Of a stretch of DNA of 64,000 bases, positions 61,400-64,000 are shown piece by piece. The notes beneath the pieces were generated by a model. It was not told where the DNA came from. It worked only from the letters and a program-made list of their open reading frames with translations, and made no database searches. This stretch comes from Formicarius rufipectus (lineage: Eukaryota; Chordata; Aves; Passeriformes; Formicariidae): contig VXAU01000197.1 in the NCBI GenBank assembly GCA_013399695.1, positions 778,303-842,302 on the forward strand. Direction: 5' to 3'. A program made the position numbers and the translations under genes. Each line of letters starts with the position of its first letter. The stretch's first letter is position 1.

Positions 61400-64000
61400 C
61401 TGCAGGAGAAACAGTGATTATTAAATAACAAGAGAATAACATCTATTTAAAATCTCTGGATTAAACAGAATCACAACATTCATAGAGAATCACTTGAAGG
61501 TTAAATCATGAAACTAAATGAAAAGGCAAAGTGACTTGGTAAGACACCAGTCCAGCACTAGCACAGGGAAAATTCCACAGCTGCTGCAACAGAATTTTTC
61601 AAAAGCATGGATGCATTTTTGTCAAGACATGGATACTGCTGAACTCATCAAGCCCTATAGAGCACATAAAAGAGATGTGCTATTGGAGATTAATAGGATT
61701 TTTCTGCTATATACAAATTTGGTTACACTTTAAAGTCTAGCTATGCCTCAAGTGAAAATACATTTGGTGCAGCAGACAAGTATATTGAGCAAGTCCTAGG
61801 AGGGATGAATTTATGGAGGATCATTGATCTTATGCTTATCTTCTGCACAAGATAATATTTCATTCAAGTCTCCTCTCTATTATTTACTTTCACATTTTCC
61901 TGTCACAGGCAATATCTGTGTTCAAATCTCCTGATGCCACAAGCATATGATTCCCTGAAGAGGCTGAAAACCAAAACTTCATCTTTTTACCTCAATTACG
62001 AGGCAAAGCAGACAGAAGTCAAACATCAAGAGCAATACAATGGAACTCCAGCTTTACAACTGCAAAACACTTGGTGTCAGATCAGTGATGTAACTCCCCA
62101 GCAGACCTGCACCCCTGTCCTGACAGTTATCACTCATTAGAGTAGCACTAAAACAGAAGGTTCACTTCAGAGAAATTGCTGCACAGACCCAGCCTGGTAC
62201 CATGTGAGAACTGGCAGCAGCAGCAGCACTGGCAGGGAGCCAGACACACACTTTTGGTCTCCAAGGAAAAGTGTGAGGACCAGCAAAATTTCAGAGATGC
62301 CAAATGGAAAAGCCAAATTGCACAGAACACACAGGAAAGCTTTCCTAAGCAGATACAGAATCAACCTGAGGCTCCCTGGGTTACCACAACGATGCAACTG
62401 TGCACATGACAGTGCAAACTGCAGAGCTCCACCTCCCCTGACACACCTTGAAAGCAAAACACACAAGGACAGCAAAGGTGTGACCTTTCCTTTGAACTCT
62501 GCAACAACTGGGACAAGGCTCTGGATCTCTTACCACGTGGCCCAGTCTAACAGGGGGACTCGCTGGAGCCTGGCAGTGCCTGGGGAGCAGTGGCAGAGCA
62601 GGAGGCTCAGTATCCCATTTGAACATCCAGGGGTCACCCACAGAGGGCCAGGGAAGGGAGCAGAGCAGGATGGGAACATGAGCTCTGCTGGAGGAGTGGT
62701 GGCACTTCCACAACCCCTCAAAGGCTGATGGTCAGCAGAGCCTCAGCAAACTCCAGGCATCTGTTCAGACCTGGCGTACCACGTCAACTAATGAAGAAGC
62801 TCAGAGGCAGACAACAGAGTGAACACCATAGTGTTTCTTTCAGCCTTTTTCTAAACCCATACAAAAATAATGCTTTCTTGGCCTACCTCCCTTGCCATTC
62901 ATAGATTACACACTATGAGGTTTATATAACCTGCTTTTTTAGCTTTCAAACAAGACCATGTCTGTAAAATATGAATTTTCTCTTTGTATCCATTACAATA
63001 AATCACCCTTTTCCACTGCAAAACACCGTCTGGCAATAAGGAAAAAACCAAAACCAAGCAGAAAAGGCTAACTGATCCTATTTTGTTATGGAAGAAAGCC
63101 TCTACATCTCATAATAAACTGGCTCCAAAAAAATAAATGCAAGTCAATATTTATATTAGGACTATAAAAGCTGACATGTAAGGTACCCCATTAATTTTAA
63201 ATACTTCACTAGACCGTCTTTCCTTAGTTACTGTACACCAATTCCTTAAGCATATCAGAGTCACTGATATAAATATAATAACTACAATTAAATTCCTAAA
63301 TGCATGGCTGGCTCAGGACTTCAAAATTCAAATGCAAAATCTGAACAGCCAGCACTGAACGAGATGGATAAATCCCAGGCAATTATACAGGATAATCATC
63401 TCTGGAGCAAATGGAGCTCTAAAGAGGGAGCAGGAGGTGCAGAACCCCCTGGCTCTGCAGGGCTCCCTCACAGGCCCAGCAATGGGGCATTTGGCATTTG
63501 CAGGGGTCAGGAAAACCACAGTTACAGAAAGATGGCATCAGCCAAGGAGCCCAGTGCAATGTTCCCAAGGATCCTGCTCTTCTGAGACTGCCAAACAGTG
63601 CAACTGGAAACAATGTTGAGATGGGGAAAAGGCTAAGTTTTAATATCTGACAGCCCTTCAGTTTTAAAAGCTGTTTCCTAAATGCACACACTACTTTTGC
63701 ATCTGAAATGAGATTCTGCCTCTTCCCCTTTCCTGGAGCAGTGACACAATCTGTTATCTCTGGAGTGGGACTACACAGGAAAATGTCACTTAAGAAGAAC
63801 TAGTTAGCCATGTAAGTAAAAAGTCAAAAATACCTGTACAATTTCCAAGAGCTCAAATACCACAGGACTCTATAAAATTTTCCAATGCTCAAATCTTACT
63901 ATTAAAAAAAAGACAACCCACAAAAACTCTTCAAATTATTCAAAAAGGTCAAAGCACTTAAATTTATAATATTCTCCTTGATGGTTGCAGGAGGAAACCC
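61400..64000 (-). other. ARVCF: 3' part of the ARVCF intron preceding exon 'A'
   Basis: It ends at the CCTGCAG acceptor before 61399. The exon expected next upstream, ending in the codons before GTLWNLSS, was not found in the remaining 2.6 kb, so it lies beyond the window. The 174-codon + strand open frame at 62204-62728 is unrecognised. Confidence 0.8.

Noticed and set aside
62204..62728. 174-codon + strand open frame in the 5' intron
   Set aside because: No recognisable domain, overlaps several other open frames on both strands, and lies in a GC-richer intron stretch.

Overview
This is vertebrate genomic DNA, most likely from a bird. The coding signal is broken into short exons with GT-AG splice sites, introns run from about 0.6 to 25.7 kb, and two CR1-type LINE fragments of the kind typical of birds and other sauropsids lie in the introns. 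No bacterial-style operons, rRNA, tRNA, CRISPR arrays or phage genes were seen. Most of the long open frames are chance openings in introns.

The window is dominated by one gene on the minus strand, which I identify as ARVCF (armadillo-repeat catenin of the p120/delta-catenin family; its name refers to velo-cardio-facial syndrome). Thirteen coding exons were placed by hand between 61399 and 2087. All splice phases agree, and joined they encode 495 residues of continuous ARVCF-like sequence. These cover the C-terminal half of the protein: the armadillo repeats from about the middle of the domain onward, the basic loop that interrupts the domain, the acidic/serine-rich tail, and a terminal DSWV PDZ ligand followed by TAA. 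The first half of the gene lies beyond position 64000.

Layout from high to low coordinate (direction of transcription): 64000-61400, 3' part of an intron; 61399-61216, armadillo exon; 13.3-kb intron; 47927-47810 and 46566-46395, armadillo exons, the second also carrying the start of the basic loop; 44158-44141, an 18-nt microexon; 39735-39664, rest of the loop; 25.7-kb intron with both CR1 fragments and an A40 tract; a compact cluster of five exons from 14012 to 9644 (last armadillo repeats and start of the tail); 8555-8502, a 54-nt symmetric exon; 3511-3420; and the terminal coding exon 2188-2087. A 3' UTR follows, with a candidate poly(A) signal at 1564-1569. The first 1.5 kb is downstream of this signal, or is UTR if a more distal site is used. 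In human the neighbour converging on the ARVCF 3' end is COMT; no COMT coding sequence was recognised here.

The most interesting element is the 18-nt microexon encoding EEWFNQ. It corresponds to alternatively spliced exon C of p120-catenin (CTNND1), sits inside a lysine-rich NLS-like loop, is frame-neutral, and has a UGCUGC motif just upstream of its acceptor, a pattern known from SRRM4-dependent neural microexons. I found no wholly new biological system.
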